NCBI GenBank assembly: GCA_029255605.1
Contig: JANLJF010000076.1
Coordinates: 1-40,571, forward strand
DNA length: 40,571 nucleotides
Origin: Azovibrio restrictus
Lineage (GTDB): Bacteria > Bacteroidota > Bacteroidia > Chitinophagales > Chitinophagaceae
Reading direction: 5' to 3'
The notes beneath the pieces are model-generated. The model searched no databases, was not told where the DNA came from, and saw only the letters and a program-made list of their open reading frames with translations. A program made the position numbers and the translations under genes. Shown piece by piece: positions 16,286-25,605 of the stretch (positions are counted from its first letter, which is position 1; every line of letters begins with the position of its first letter).

Positions 16286-17689
16286 ATGACAGTAGAGCAA
16301 ATGTATACCAGCTGCCTTAGTGAAGCAGCATACTTCATAGCCAGCAATGGCGAGGCAGCCGTTATAGACCCGCTACGCGATGTGGACGTTTATATCAAAA
16401 AGGCGGCAGACCAGAGTGTGAAGATCAAATACATATTTGAAACACACTTTCATGCCGATTTTGTGAGCGGACACCTGGAGTTGGCTGAGAAAACAGGCGC
16501 TACCATAGTATATGGCCCGCAAACCAATGCTAAATTCAACTTTCACATGGCCAAAGATGGTGAAGACTTCCCCATCGGCAACCTGAAGCTGAAGGCATTG
16601 CACACGCCCGGCCATACACTGGAAAGCACCAGCTACCTGCTCTACGATGAGTCTGGCAACCCATACTGTGTATTCACCGGCGATACTTTGTTTGTAGGCG
16701 ATGTGGGCCGTCCCGACCTGTTCAGTGGCAACTTGAGCAAGGAAGAGCTGGCCGGTTATTTATATGATTCCCTGCAGCGTAAGATAAAAACACTGCCCGA
16801 TAACGTTATTGTATACCCGGCACACGGCCCGGGCTCTTCATGTGGCAAAAACCTGGGGCCTAATACGTACAGCACCATCGGCGAGCAAAAGGAAAGCAAT
16901 TACGCACTGCAGGAAATGACCAAAGAAGAGTTTATCAAAGCTGTTACCGATGGGCTTACTACGCCACCGGCATATTTTCCTATCAATGCCCGCATCAATA
17001 AAGAAGGCTACAGCAGTATGGACGAGGTAATGAAACGCGCTATGCAACCGCTGGATGTAACGGCCTTCAAACAAAAAGTAAATGATGGTGCCTGGATACT
17101 GGATACCCGCAATGCAGGTGTGTTTACCGAAGAGTTTGTACCCGGCTCTATCAGCATAGGCCTGGAAGGCAGGTTTGCAGAATGGGCAGGTAGCTTGCTG
17201 CCTTTCGATCAGCCGCTGGTACTGGTTACAGAGCCCGGCAAAGAAGAAGAAAGCGCTATCCGCCTGTCAAGGGTAGGTATCGATAACGTGCAGGGCTACC
17301 TCGATGGTGGCATCGCTGCCTGGAAAGCTGCCGACGAAGATGTGGATATGATCATTGATATTGAAGCTGAAGAGCTGGCTATGGACCTGCCGCACGATAG
17401 CAAGCTGGATGTGATAGACGTACGCAAGCCCTCTGAATTTGACGCCGCACACGTAAAAGGCGCACAGAATGCCCCGCTCGATACCCTGATGGACCCTATG
17501 AATGTAGCGTTGATAGATACGGATACCAACCTGTACGTACACTGTGCGGGTGGCTACCGGTCGGTGATAGCAGCATCCCTGCTGAAACGCCAGGGCTATC
17601 ACAACCTGCGCAATATATTGGGTGGCTTCGGCAAAATAAAAGAGCTGAAGAATATACCTATCGTGCAGCCGCAGCAGCAAAAGATATAA
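16286..17689 (+). CDS. MBL-fold persulfide dioxygenase-like protein with two rhodanese domains
   Basis: 467 residues. The N-terminal metallo-beta-lactamase domain has H54, H56 and D58 in THFHADF, H110 in HTPGH, D133 in FTGDTLF and H180 in PAHGPGSSCG. This is the ETHE1-like mononuclear-iron pattern, with Phe where dinuclear enzymes have His. Two rhodanese domains follow. The first (~255-350) has lost its active-site cysteine (LVTEPGKEEE in the loop); the second (~365-460) keeps it as C420 in HCAGGYRS. Predicted role: oxidation of persulfide sulfur to sulfite with sulfur transfer by the second rhodanese, in sulfide detoxification or sulfur assimilation. Predicted cytoplasmic. Likely cotranscribed with the YugP-type peptidase gene. 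Confidence 0.9.
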   Translation: MTVEQMYTSCLSEAAYFIASNGEAAVIDPLRDVDVYIKKAADQSVKIKYIFETHFHADFVSGHLELAEKTGATIVYGPQTNAKFNFHMAKDGEDFPIGNLKLKALHTPGHTLESTSYLLYDESGNPYCVFTGDTLFVGDVGRPDLFSGNLSKEELAGYLYDSLQRKIKTLPDNVIVYPAHGPGSSCGKNLGPNTYSTIGEQKESNYALQEMTKEEFIKAVTDGLTTPPAYFPINARINKEGYSSMDEVMKRAMQPLDVTAFKQKVNDGAWILDTRNAGVFTEEFVPGSISIGLEGRFAEWAGSLLPFDQPLVLVTEPGKEEESAIRLSRVGIDNVQGYLDGGIAAWKAADEDVDMIIDIEAEELAMDLPHDSKLDVIDVRKPSEFDAAHVKGAQNAPLDTLMDPMNVALIDTDTNLYVHCAGGYRSVIAASLLKRQGYHNLRNILGGFGKIKELKNIPIVQPQQQKI

Positions 17690-17708
17690 TGACAACCTGA
17701 ATAGCAAA

Positions 17709-17744
17709 AAGGAGCCCGCAGCTAATACTGCGGGCTCCTTTTAT
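17709..17744 (+). terminator. Strong intrinsic terminator
   Basis: A 13-bp perfect stem (17709-17721 with 17728-17740), GC-rich, with a 6-nt loop and TTAT tail. Confidence 0.92.
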
Positions 17745-17750
17745 AAAAAA

Positions 17751-17765
17751 ATGTCTTATAGACAT
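17751..17765. promoter_or_regulatory. Short palindrome at the -33 position, possible operator
   Basis: ATGTCT-TAT-AGACAT, a 6-bp inverted repeat with 3-bp spacer, 21 nt upstream of the TATATTTG -7 element. The position fits an operator overlapping the -33 region. Inference. Confidence 0.35.
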
Positions 17766-17786
17766 GAATTTTTACTTTTATAAAAC

Positions 17787-17794
17787 TATATTTG
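17787..17794 (+). promoter_or_regulatory. Bacteroidota -7 element (TATATTTG)
   Basis: Exact TAnnTTTG match 18 nt before the ATG at 17813. Confidence 0.6.
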
Positions 17795-17812
17795 AGACAC
17801 ATCTATAGTATT

Positions 17813-18802
17813 ATGAGTATAAAACACCTGACAGCTTTTTGTCTTTCTGTGGCGCTGAGTGTAGGTGCAACTACCGCTTCGGCACAGGGCGATTCTGATC
17901 CCGGGTTTGCTTCAATAGGTGCTATGCGCACTGCATCATCTCTGGTAGTAAGCGATGACAATTACGAAAACTCAAGAACACACTTCAGCTTAGGGCACAC
18001 TTTTGCCAAGGGCGAAAGGGATATAAAACTGCACATGCCGCAGGTAGAAGTACGTGTACCCCTTATGGAAGGTATGGGATACATAGATGTGCGCGTACCG
18101 TTCATAGCTGCTTCCGGCGACCTGGGGCACGGCTGGGGACTGGGCGATCTGTCGTTAGCTTATACCCATGTATTCGTACAAGACCCTGAATGGTGGACGG
18201 TACAGGCTACTGCAGGTGCATTGCTCAGCATGACCACTGCCAACCGCAGCGATGGTAATACCCGCCCGTTGCCTATGGCTTATCAAAGCGGCCTGGGTAG
18301 TACCGATGGTATACTGGGTGCCAGCGCCATGTTCAAAGAGTATGTAAGCGTGGCTGTAGGTTACCAGCAACCGGTATTCCGTTACAATCAGAATGACTAC
18401 TATCGTTCATCTTATATGAACGACCCCGTATATAGCAACAGCGAATATGAAATATCGCGCAAGTTGTATCGTAATGGCGATGTGATGGCACGCCTGGAAG
18501 GCCACCTGGTAAATAACCGCTTGGGCATAACAGGAGGCGCTCTGGCCATGTATCACCTGCGCAATGACCTGTACGAAGACCGTACCGGCGCATGGAGGGA
18601 AATAGATGGTTCCGATGGCTTTACCATGAGCATCGTAGGTAATGCCTTCGTTCGCTTTGGCCGCTATGCCGATTGCAAGCTGGATATCACCGGTTCTTTC
18701 CCCGTTATCACGCGTGATGCACGCCCTGACGGTTTGCAGCGTCAGTGGACCATTATGCCAAGGTTCACCTACTTCTTCAACCAGAGGAACCTGCTGTTCT
18801 AA
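17813..18802 (+). CDS. Exported beta-barrel (transporter-like) outer-membrane protein
   Basis: 329 residues from the ATG at 17813; an upstream TTG reading is not needed because the signal peptide starts here ([20 protein letters not shown], cleavage after ASA). The mature protein has a strand pattern reminiscent of the MetA-pathway/phenol-transporter-like outer-membrane channels: [37 protein letters not shown] and a C-terminal [13 protein letters not shown] ending in Phe. The substrate is unknown. Own promoter and terminator; a short palindrome lies at the -33 region. Confidence 0.75.
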   Translation: MSIKHLTAFCLSVALSVGATTASAQGDSDPGFASIGAMRTASSLVVSDDNYENSRTHFSLGHTFAKGERDIKLHMPQVEVRVPLMEGMGYIDVRVPFIAASGDLGHGWGLGDLSLAYTHVFVQDPEWWTVQATAGALLSMTTANRSDGNTRPLPMAYQSGLGSTDGILGASAMFKEYVSVAVGYQQPVFRYNQNDYYRSSYMNDPVYSNSEYEISRKLYRNGDVMARLEGHLVNNRLGITGGALAMYHLRNDLYEDRTGAWREIDGSDGFTMSIVGNAFVRFGRYADCKLDITGSFPVITRDARPDGLQRQWTIMPRFTYFFNQRNLLF

Positions 18803-18828
18803 AACAATTCATTAAACTACTTTATAAT

Positions 18829-18856
18829 AAATGGCGGCTACTGGCCGCCATTTATC
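18829..18856 (+). terminator. Intrinsic terminator-like hairpin
   Basis: AAATGGCGGC (18829-18838) pairs perfectly with GCCGCCATTT (18844-18853) around TACTG. A second nested hairpin (18873-18878 with 18884-18889) follows. Confidence 0.75.
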
Positions 18857-18960
18857 GTTACAAAAGCTGCACGGCAATGCGTTATTGCCTGCCGTTTTGT
18901 ACCTTTACGTCCCTTATTACAGGCTGGGCCTGTGTATTTTATTGGTTAGAATTTACATAT

Positions 18961-21900
18961 ATGTCATATACTCCGAAGAATAAAGTACGTATCGTTACGG
19001 CTGCTTCTCTTTTCGACGGGCACGATGCTGCCATCAACATTATGCGCCGCGTGATGCAGAGCAGTGGTGTGGAAGTGATACACCTGGGCCACGACCGTAG
19101 TGTGCAGGAAGTGGTGGATTGCGCCATACAGGAAGATGCCAATGCTATAGCCATGACCTCTTACCAGGGTGGCCACGTAGAATACTTCAAGTATATGTAC
19201 GACCTGCTGAAAGAGCGTGGTTGCGGGCATATCAAAATATTTGGCGGCGGCGGCGGTGTAATACTGCCATCTGAAATAGATGAGCTGCATGCCTATGGTA
19301 TCACGCGCATCTACTCGCCCGATGATGGCCGTGCTATGGGCCTGCAGGGCATGATAGATGACCTGATACAAAAAAGCGACTACCCTACCGGCAACCAACT
19401 GAATGGTGAAGTAGGCCATCTGCATGAAAAAGATGCCAAATCGATAGCGCGCCTGATATCTGCTGCCGAGAACTTTCACGACCTGCCGGAAACACAGGCT
19501 ATGCTGAAGAAGATAGCAGAAACAGCTGCTACTTCTAAAACCCCGGTGCTGGGTATTACCGGTACGGGCGGTGCAGGTAAAAGCTCGCTGGTAGATGAGT
19601 TGGTACGCCGCTTCCTGCTCGATTTTAAGGATAAGAACATTGGTATTATATCGGTAGACCCTTCTAAAAAGAAGACAGGTGGCGCCTTGCTGGGCGACCG
19701 TATCCGTATGAATGCCATCCGCAATGAGCGCGTATTCATGCGTTCGATGGCTACCCGCCAAAGCAACCTGGCAGTATCCAAGCACATACTGGATGCAGTG
19801 AACATACTGAAAGCTGCGAATTATGATCTTATCATACTCGAAACATCGGGCATTGGCCAGAGCGATACACAGATAACCGACTACAGCGACCTGAGCATGT
19901 ATGTGATGACACCCGAATACGGTGCGGCCACACAGCTGGAAAAGATAGACATGCTGGACTTTGCCGACATCGTTGTCATCAACAAATTTGACAAACGCGG
20001 TGCTATGGATGCCCTGCGCGATGTGAAGAAACAATACCAGCGCAACCATAAGCTATTCGACCGGAACCCGGATGAGATGCCGGTATATGGCACCATCGCC
20101 TCACAATTCAACGACCCGGGTACCAACACGATGTACAAATCGCTGATGGACATTGTGGTGAAGAAGACCGGTACAGAGCTACATTCCAACTTTAAGATAA
20201 CGGACGAGATGAGTGAAAAGATATTCATCATCCCGCCGGCACGTACCCGCTACCTCAGCGAAATATCTGAAAACAACCGGAAGTACGATAAATGGGCTAA
20301 AGACCAGGCTGCAGTTGCGCAAAAACTGTTTGGCCTCAGGAAGACAATAGAAACACTGGAGGCAGCGCAGGTAGAGGATAAAGACCGCCTGGTAAAAACA
20401 CTGCAGGAAGTGTATGCCAAAACAGAGCTGGAGCTGGACCCTAAAAACAAGCACTTGCTGGAAAACTGGGACAAGAAGAAGCACCTGTTTACCGATGAGT
20501 TCTACGTATTTAAAGTGCGCGATAAGGAACTGAAGATAAAAACGCATACCGAATCACTTTCTCATTCGCAAATACCTAAAGTAGCCGTACCTAAGTTTGA
20601 AGCATGGGGCGAAATACTGTACTGGGCATTGAGCGAAAACTTCCCGGGCGAATTTCCGTATGCTGCAGGCATTTACCCATTCAAACGCGAGGGTGAAGAC
20701 CCTACCCGTATGTTTGCCGGTGAGGGTGGTCCCGAGCGTACCAATAAACGCTTCCACTACGTATCGCTGGGCATGCCTGCGAAACGCCTGAGTACCGCGT
20801 TTGATAGCGTAACACTTTATGGGCAAGACCCTGACCACCGCCCGGATATCTACGGTAAGGTAGGTAACTCAGGCGTGAGTGTTTGCTGCCTGGATGATGC
20901 GAAGAAATTGTATAGTGGTTTCAACCTGGCCGACCCTAAAACATCGGTATCGATGACCATCAATGGCCCGGCGCCGACCATCACTGCCTTCTTTATGAAT
21001 GCAGCGATAGACCAGCAGTGCGAACTGTACATCAAAGCAAACGGCCTGGAAGCAGAAGTAAACAAGAAGATAGACGCGATATATAAAGAGAAAGGCATCA
21101 AGCGCCCTACTTATAATCCATCGGTATTTGGTGGTGGTGCAGAGGGCGAACTACCGCAGGGTAATGATGGTCTGGGCCTGATGTTGCTGGGTGTTACCGG
21201 CGACCAGGTATTGCCTGCCGATGTATATGCCAAAATAAAAGCCGATACCCTGAAAGCAGTGCGCGGCACCGTTCAGGCCGATATATTGAAAGAAGACCAG
21301 GCACAAAATACCTGCATCTTCTCTACCGAATTCTCACTGCGTGTGATGGGCGATGTGCAGCAATACTTCATCAATGAAGGTGTGCGCAATTTCTATTCGG
21401 TATCTATCAGCGGTTACCACATAGCAGAGGCAGGTGCTAACCCTATATCGCAGCTGGCATTTACCATCAGCAATGGCTTTACGTTTGTAGAATACTACCT
21501 CAGCCGTGGTATGCATATAGATGATTTTGCCCCCAACCTGTCGTTCTTCTTCAGCAATGGTGTAGACCCTGAATACAGTGTAATTGGCCGTGTGGCCCGC
21601 CGCATATGGGCTAAGGCCATGAAGTATAAATATGGTGGCAATGAGCGTTCGCAGATGTTGAAATACCACATCCAGACATCGGGCCGCTCCCTGCACGCAC
21701 AGGAAATCGATTTCAACGATATCCGCACTACGTTGCAGGCGCTGTACGCGATATACGATAACTGTAACTCGCTGCACACCAATGCTTATGACGAGGCCAT
21801 AACTACACCAACAGAAGAAAGTGTGCGCCGTGCCATGGCTATCCAGCTCATCATCAATAAAGAGCTGGGACTGGCTAAGAACGAGAACCCGCTGCAAGGT

Positions 21901-22362
21901 TCATTCATTATAGAAGAACTGACCGACCTGGTAGAAGAAGCTGTACTCAGCGAGTTTGACCGCATCAGTGAGCGTGGTGGCGTATTAGGCGCTATGGAAA
22001 CCATGTACCAGCGCAGCAAGATACAGGAAGAAAGCCTGTACTACGAAACACTGAAACATACCGGCGAATACCCGATAATAGGTGTAAATACCTTCCTGAG
22101 CAGTAAAGGCTCACCTACGGTGATACCGCAGGAGGTAATACGTTCTACCACCGAGGAAAAGGAATTCCAGATAAGCACGGTACAAAACCTGTGGGAGCGC
22201 AGTGGGGATAAAGGGCAGGAAGCACTCCACAAATTGCAGCAGGTGGCCATCCACAATCAGAACATTTTTGAGGAACTGATGGAAACTGTTAAGTATTGCT
22301 CACTGGGGCAGATAACCAAAGCCCTGTTTGAAGTAGGTGGCCAGTACAGGCGCAATATGTAA
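18961..22362 (+). CDS. icmF: Fused isobutyryl-CoA mutase / G-protein chaperone (IcmF)
   Basis: 1133 residues from the ATG at 18961; the frame is open further upstream but homology begins here. Domain order is that of IcmF. First, an N-terminal B12-binding domain (FDGHDAA with axial ligand H21; GGGGGV near residue 100). Second, a MeaB-type GTPase chaperone domain (P-loop GTGGAGKSS 201-209; NKFD 341-344). Third, a C-terminal mutase barrel from ~540 ([22 protein letters not shown] with H820). Two positions that set substrate choice read F574 and Q782, whereas methylmalonyl-CoA mutases have Tyr and Arg; this supports isobutyryl-/n-butyryl-CoA or a related acyl-CoA rather than methylmalonyl-CoA. 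Monocistronic, with terminators on both sides. No cobalamin riboswitch seen. Confidence 0.96.
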   Translation: MSYTPKNKVRIVTAASLFDGHDAAINIMRRVMQSSGVEVIHLGHDRSVQEVVDCAIQEDANAIAMTSYQGGHVEYFKYMYDLLKERGCGHIKIFGGGGGVILPSEIDELHAYGITRIYSPDDGRAMGLQGMIDDLIQKSDYPTGNQLNGEVGHLHEKDAKSIARLISAAENFHDLPETQAMLKKIAETAATSKTPVLGITGTGGAGKSSLVDELVRRFLLDFKDKNIGIISVDPSKKKTGGALLGDRIRMNAIRNERVFMRSMATRQSNLAVSKHILDAVNILKAANYDLIILETSGIGQSDTQITDYSDLSMYVMTPEYGAATQLEKIDMLDFADIVVINKFDKRGAMDALRDVKKQYQRNHKLFDRNPDEMPVYGTIASQFNDPGTNTMYKSLMDIVVKKTGTELHSNFKITDEMSEKIFIIPPARTRYLSEISENNRKYDKWAKDQAAVAQKLFGLRKTIETLEAAQVEDKDRLVKTLQEVYAKTELELDPKNKHLLENWDKKKHLFTDEFYVFKVRDKELKIKTHTESLSHSQIPKVAVPKFEAWGEILYWALSENFPGEFPYAAGIYPFKREGEDPTRMFAGEGGPERTNKRFHYVSLGMPAKRLSTAFDSVTLYGQDPDHRPDIYGKVGNSGVSVCCLDDAKKLYSGFNLADPKTSVSMTINGPAPTITAFFMNAAIDQQCELYIKANGLEAEVNKKIDAIYKEKGIKRPTYNPSVFGGGAEGELPQGNDGLGLMLLGVTGDQVLPADVYAKIKADTLKAVRGTVQADILKEDQAQNTCIFSTEFSLRVMGDVQQYFINEGVRNFYSVSISGYHIAEAGANPISQLAFTISNGFTFVEYYLSRGMHIDDFAPNLSFFFSNGVDPEYSVIGRVARRIWAKAMKYKYGGNERSQMLKYHIQTSGRSLHAQEIDFNDIRTTLQALYAIYDNCNSLHTNAYDEAITTPTEESVRRAMAIQLIINKELGLAKNENPLQGSFIIEELTDLVEEAVLSEFDRISERGGVLGAMETMYQRSKIQEESLYYETLKHTGEYPIIGVNTFLSSKGSPTVIPQEVIRSTTEEKEFQISTVQNLWERSGDKGQEALHKLQQVAIHNQNIFEELMETVKYCSLGQITKALFEVGGQYRRNM

Positions 22363-22381
22363 TTACACACATTACAAATAG

Positions 22382-22415
22382 AAAAAGGGGCGCTTTTGAC
22401 AAAGTGCCCCTTTTT
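22382..22415 (+). terminator. Intrinsic terminator after icmF
   Basis: A 15-bp stem (22382-22396 with 22401-22415, one G-U pair), loop TGAC, A5/T5 flanks. Confidence 0.92.
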
Positions 22416-22503
22416 ACATGAAAAAAATCGCTCACTAGGTTAAATGAAAGAATTGTGCCACGATAATAGCGCCCCGTCATAGAAACGTCACTTTAACAAA
22501 ACT

Positions 22504-22533
22504 TTTACCGACAGCAAAAGGTTGTTTACCGAC
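22504..22533. promoter_or_regulatory. Direct repeat TTTACCGAC x2, 21-bp spacing
   Basis: TTTACCGAC at 22504-22512 and at 22525-22533, exactly 21 bp apart (two helical turns), with a partial third copy TTACCG at 22539. They lie about 95-125 nt upstream of the TonB-dependent receptor start; a candidate regulator site. Confidence 0.4.
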
Positions 22534-22547
22534 TGTTATTACCGCTT

Positions 22548-22567
22548 AGCCGAAATGGATTTCGGCT
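22548..22567. promoter_or_regulatory. Inverted repeat AGCCGAAAT-GG-ATTTCGGCT
   Basis: A perfect 9-bp inverted repeat with 2-bp spacer, 60 nt upstream of the receptor ATG at 22628. There is no T-tract, so an operator or leader hairpin is more likely than a terminator. Confidence 0.5.
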
Positions 22568-22627
22568 GCAGGTGGGCAGGCAATAGTTTTGCTCCATCAA
22601 TCAGAAAAATCACCTCCAATTATTTTT

Positions 22628-24784
22628 ATGAAACATTCGCTACTCTTATCTTTTTTACTGGCAGGCAGCTTCAGCGCTATGGCGCAGGCTACCATCAGTG
22701 GTAAGGTAACAGACGAAAAAGGAAAGCCGGTACGCGGCGCCACCGTGTATCTTGATAATACACTGGACGGCAGTACCAGCGATAGCATTGGCAACTTCAG
22801 CTTTACCACTACGGAAACCGGTGCACAAACGTTGATGGCTACGGAAGTAGCACACGAAAATGCAGGCCTGCCTGTAACCATAGCGGGCGACCTGAAAGAT
22901 GTAGTATTAAAAATGAAAGGCGCATCGCGCCAGTTGGATGAAGTGATTATCACCGCAGGCTCTTTTGAAGCATCGGACAAGAATAAGACCGTACTGCAAC
23001 CGCTGGATATTGTAACTACAGCAGGTGCGCAGGCCGATATAGTAAAAGCCATACAAACACTACCCGGCACACAGCAGCAAGGCACACAAACCGGCCTTTT
23101 TGTGCGCGGTGGCGATGCTAGCGAAGCCGCAGTGGTGGTAGATGGCCTGATAGCACAGAATGCCTTCCTGAGCACAGCGCCGGGTGTGGCAGCACGCAGC
23201 CGTTTCGGTGCATTCCAGTTCAAGGGTATTTCTTTCAGCAGCGGTGGTTATAGTGCGCGTTACGGACAGGCATTGTCATCGGTACTGGAACTGAATAGTA
23301 ATGACCTGCCCGATAAAAGCACCGTAAACCTGGGGCTGAATATGGCAGGTGTATATGCTTCAGGCTCCAAGCTTTTTAAAACAACCAGTATAGAAGCAAC
23401 AGGCTATTATAACAACCTGACCCCCTTCTACGGTATTGCCAAAGCAAACGTTGACTTCTACGATGTACCTAAAGGTGCAGGCGGCTCTACCAAATTTACC
23501 TGGAAGCCCAATAAAGATGGCATCCTGAAAGCATTGGTAAACTATTCACGCTTCACCAGCGGCACGCGTGTACCCAACCCCGGCGATGCAGGTAATACGC
23601 TCGACTTTGGGCTGAAATCTCAAAACCTATACAGCAGCCTTTCATACAGGCAAATGCTGAAAGATAAATGGAGCTTATATACAGCAGGTTCGTACAGCTA
23701 CAACCAGGACGATGTGAAGTGGGATACCATGAACAATGTAAACAAAGATTATCGCACCCAGTTTCGTGCAGAGGCTAAGTATTACGCCACCACGCGCCTG
23801 AGTATATTAGTAGGTGGTGAGTTGCAGCACTTCAACTACAATCGCACCTGGAATACTTACCCTGCGGAGTTTACAGAAACACAGCTCGCTGCGTTTGCAG
23901 AGATGGACTGGTCGCCGCTGCACTGGCTGGCAGTAAAGCCGGGCGTGCGCTATGAACACAGCACCCTGCTAAAACAGAATGTGGTAGCTCCACGCCTGGC
24001 TACCGGTGTAAAAGTAGGCCTGTACGGTCAGGTATCGCTGGCAGGTGGCATGTTCTACCAAACGCCCGATCAGCAATACCTCATTGCCAACTACCAAAAC
24101 CTGGAAATGCAGCGCTCTGTGCATTACATAGCCAACTACCAGTATATGCACAACGACCGCACCCTGAGGCTGGAAGGCTATTACAAACACTACGACCAGT
24201 TGGTATATGAATATCTGACCAAATCATTCGACCCGAACCAGACAAGATATTTAGACCCTATCACCATGCCTGCTAACAATTCCGGCCACGGCTATGCCAC
24301 AGGTGCAGAGCTGTTCTGGAGAGATAAGAAAAGCATCAAGAATGCCGACTACTGGATATCGTACAGCTATATAGATACCCGCAGGCTGTATAAAAATTAC
24401 CTGGCTGAATCGCAACCCGATTTCATTGCCAACCACAATCTGAATGTAGTGACCAAATACTTCATCGAAAAGCTGCAAACGCAGATAAACATGACCTATA
24501 GCTACGCCACCGGCAGGCCATACTACAACCCTTCCAACCCGGTATTCCTGGGAGATAGAACACCTTACTTTCACAATCTGTCGCTCAATATCAACTACCT
24601 TACCTCTATCAGGAAATGGTTTACAGTGGTGTACGTTGGTATCGATAACATCACCAACCAGAAGAATGTATTTGGCTACCGCTATGCCAACGGCCAGCGT
24701 TACGAAATGCGCCCTGCGCTATACCGCTCGGTATTTATAGGTGCCAACTTCTCGCTGACTGCATTTGATAAAGACGAACTTTAA
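22628..24784 (+). CDS. TonB-dependent receptor with N-terminal carboxypeptidase-like regulatory domain
   Basis: 718 residues from the ATG at 22628. Signal peptide MKHSLLLSFLLAGSFSAMAQ. Residues ~21-100 form a CarboxypepD_reg-like fold (ATISGKVTDEKGKPVRGATV, LDGSTSDSIGNFSF). The plug follows (DIVKAIQTLPGTQQQGTQTG, LFVRGGDASEAAVVVDGLI, GGYSARYGQALSSVLEL), then a barrel ending FIGANFSLTAFDKDEL. It is not paired with a SusD-like protein, so the ligand is more likely a metal chelate, vitamin or peptide than a glycan, but the substrate is unknown. The next gene (29 nt downstream) encodes a periplasmic helical protein, probably a cotranscribed partner. The leader carries a 21-bp-spaced direct repeat and an inverted repeat. 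Confidence 0.9.
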   Translation: MKHSLLLSFLLAGSFSAMAQATISGKVTDEKGKPVRGATVYLDNTLDGSTSDSIGNFSFTTTETGAQTLMATEVAHENAGLPVTIAGDLKDVVLKMKGASRQLDEVIITAGSFEASDKNKTVLQPLDIVTTAGAQADIVKAIQTLPGTQQQGTQTGLFVRGGDASEAAVVVDGLIAQNAFLSTAPGVAARSRFGAFQFKGISFSSGGYSARYGQALSSVLELNSNDLPDKSTVNLGLNMAGVYASGSKLFKTTSIEATGYYNNLTPFYGIAKANVDFYDVPKGAGGSTKFTWKPNKDGILKALVNYSRFTSGTRVPNPGDAGNTLDFGLKSQNLYSSLSYRQMLKDKWSLYTAGSYSYNQDDVKWDTMNNVNKDYRTQFRAEAKYYATTRLSILVGGELQHFNYNRTWNTYPAEFTETQLAAFAEMDWSPLHWLAVKPGVRYEHSTLLKQNVVAPRLATGVKVGLYGQVSLAGGMFYQTPDQQYLIANYQNLEMQRSVHYIANYQYMHNDRTLRLEGYYKHYDQLVYEYLTKSFDPNQTRYLDPITMPANNSGHGYATGAELFWRDKKSIKNADYWISYSYIDTRRLYKNYLAESQPDFIANHNLNVVTKYFIEKLQTQINMTYSYATGRPYYNPSNPVFLGDRTPYFHNLSLNINYLTSIRKWFTVVYVGIDNITNQKNVFGYRYANGQRYEMRPALYRSVFIGANFSLTAFDKDEL

Positions 24785-24813
24785 TAATTGTATAAAACCA
24801 TAAAACATATAAG

Positions 24814-25461
24814 ATGACACGCTACATTCTGTTAACAGCCATCGCAGCATTCACGTACTTGAACTGCCATGCACAAGACTACAATGAAACACTGAAGAAA
24901 ACCTTTACCGCCTTCGATACTACGCAAGACTTTACGAAGAAGGTAGAGCAAAGCAACAAGCTGACCATGATAGCTAAAAAATGGAACAGCGAATGGACAG
25001 CACATTTTTACAATGCCTACGCCAAAGCAGTGCTTTCTTACATGGAAAAAGAAGAAGCCAAGCGCGATGCCTATGTAGATGAAGCCAATAAAGAACTGAG
25101 TGAAGCCGTAGGCATCCTTGGCAAAGACAATGATGAAACTTATGTGCTGGCAGCTATGGTAGCCAATGCACGCATGGCCGTAAAGCCGCAGGCACGCTGG
25201 CAGAAATACGGAAAGATATTTGAAGAGAACCTGCAAAAAGCAAAGGAGATAAATGCAGAGAACCCGCGCATCTATTACCTGCAGGGTACCAATAAATTCT
25301 TTACACCTAAAATGTTTGGCGGTGGCAAGAAAGCAGCACTACCTTATTTTGAAAAAGCAGATGGATATTTCGCTAAAGAAACCGATGCGGACATCAGCAA
25401 ACCTTACTGGGGTAAATTCCAGAATGCATTCTTCCTGAGGGAGAGTAAAGGAGACGAATAA
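24814..25461 (+). CDS. Exported helical (TPR-like) protein cotranscribed with the receptor
   Basis: 215 residues. Signal peptide MTRYILLTAIAAFTYLNCHA. The mature part is predicted to be almost entirely alpha-helical and lysine/glutamate/alanine-rich, with TPR-like stretches (EEAKRDAYVDEANKELSEAV, ENLQKAKEINAENPRIYYLQ). Such small periplasmic helical proteins often follow TonB-dependent receptor genes in Bacteroidota, but the role is unknown. Only 29 nt separate it from the receptor stop. Confidence 0.82.
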   Translation: MTRYILLTAIAAFTYLNCHAQDYNETLKKTFTAFDTTQDFTKKVEQSNKLTMIAKKWNSEWTAHFYNAYAKAVLSYMEKEEAKRDAYVDEANKELSEAVGILGKDNDETYVLAAMVANARMAVKPQARWQKYGKIFEENLQKAKEINAENPRIYYLQGTNKFFTPKMFGGGKKAALPYFEKADGYFAKETDADISKPYWGKFQNAFFLRESKGDE

Positions 25462-25526
25462 AGAATAGCGAGGTAATAAAGCCTTAGATGAGTTTAGACT
25501 AATAGATAGGACACAGTTACAGTTGT

Positions 25527-25551
25527 ATCCCGGTGTTTTCACAACCGGGAT
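25527..25551 (+). terminator. Stem-loop, probable weak terminator
   Basis: ATCCCGGT (25527-25534) pairs with ACCGGGAT (25544-25551). The tail TTTCTATTGG is only moderately U-rich. Confidence 0.5.
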
Positions 25552-25605
25552 TTCTATTGGCATAGTTTTTTATATCCTAGTCTTTAAACTAATCTGGAAT
25601 TGTAC

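Noticed and set aside
18745-18960. 72-residue N-terminal extension of IcmF
   Set aside because: It overlaps the end of the preceding gene and its terminator, and family homology starts at the ATG at 18961.
18964-20049. 361-residue open frame antisense to icmF
   Set aside because: It is the complement of a strongly supported gene; the composition (Tyr/His/Leu-rich, no motifs) is typical of antisense shadows in this codon usage.
22289-22480. 63-residue minus-strand frame across the icmF terminator
   Set aside because: It spans the terminator and the 3' end of icmF; no ribosome site or conserved features.
22363-22627. Cobalamin riboswitch between icmF and the second TonB-dependent receptor
   Set aside because: No B12-box or the conserved core order could be found; only a terminator, direct repeats and an inverted repeat are visible.
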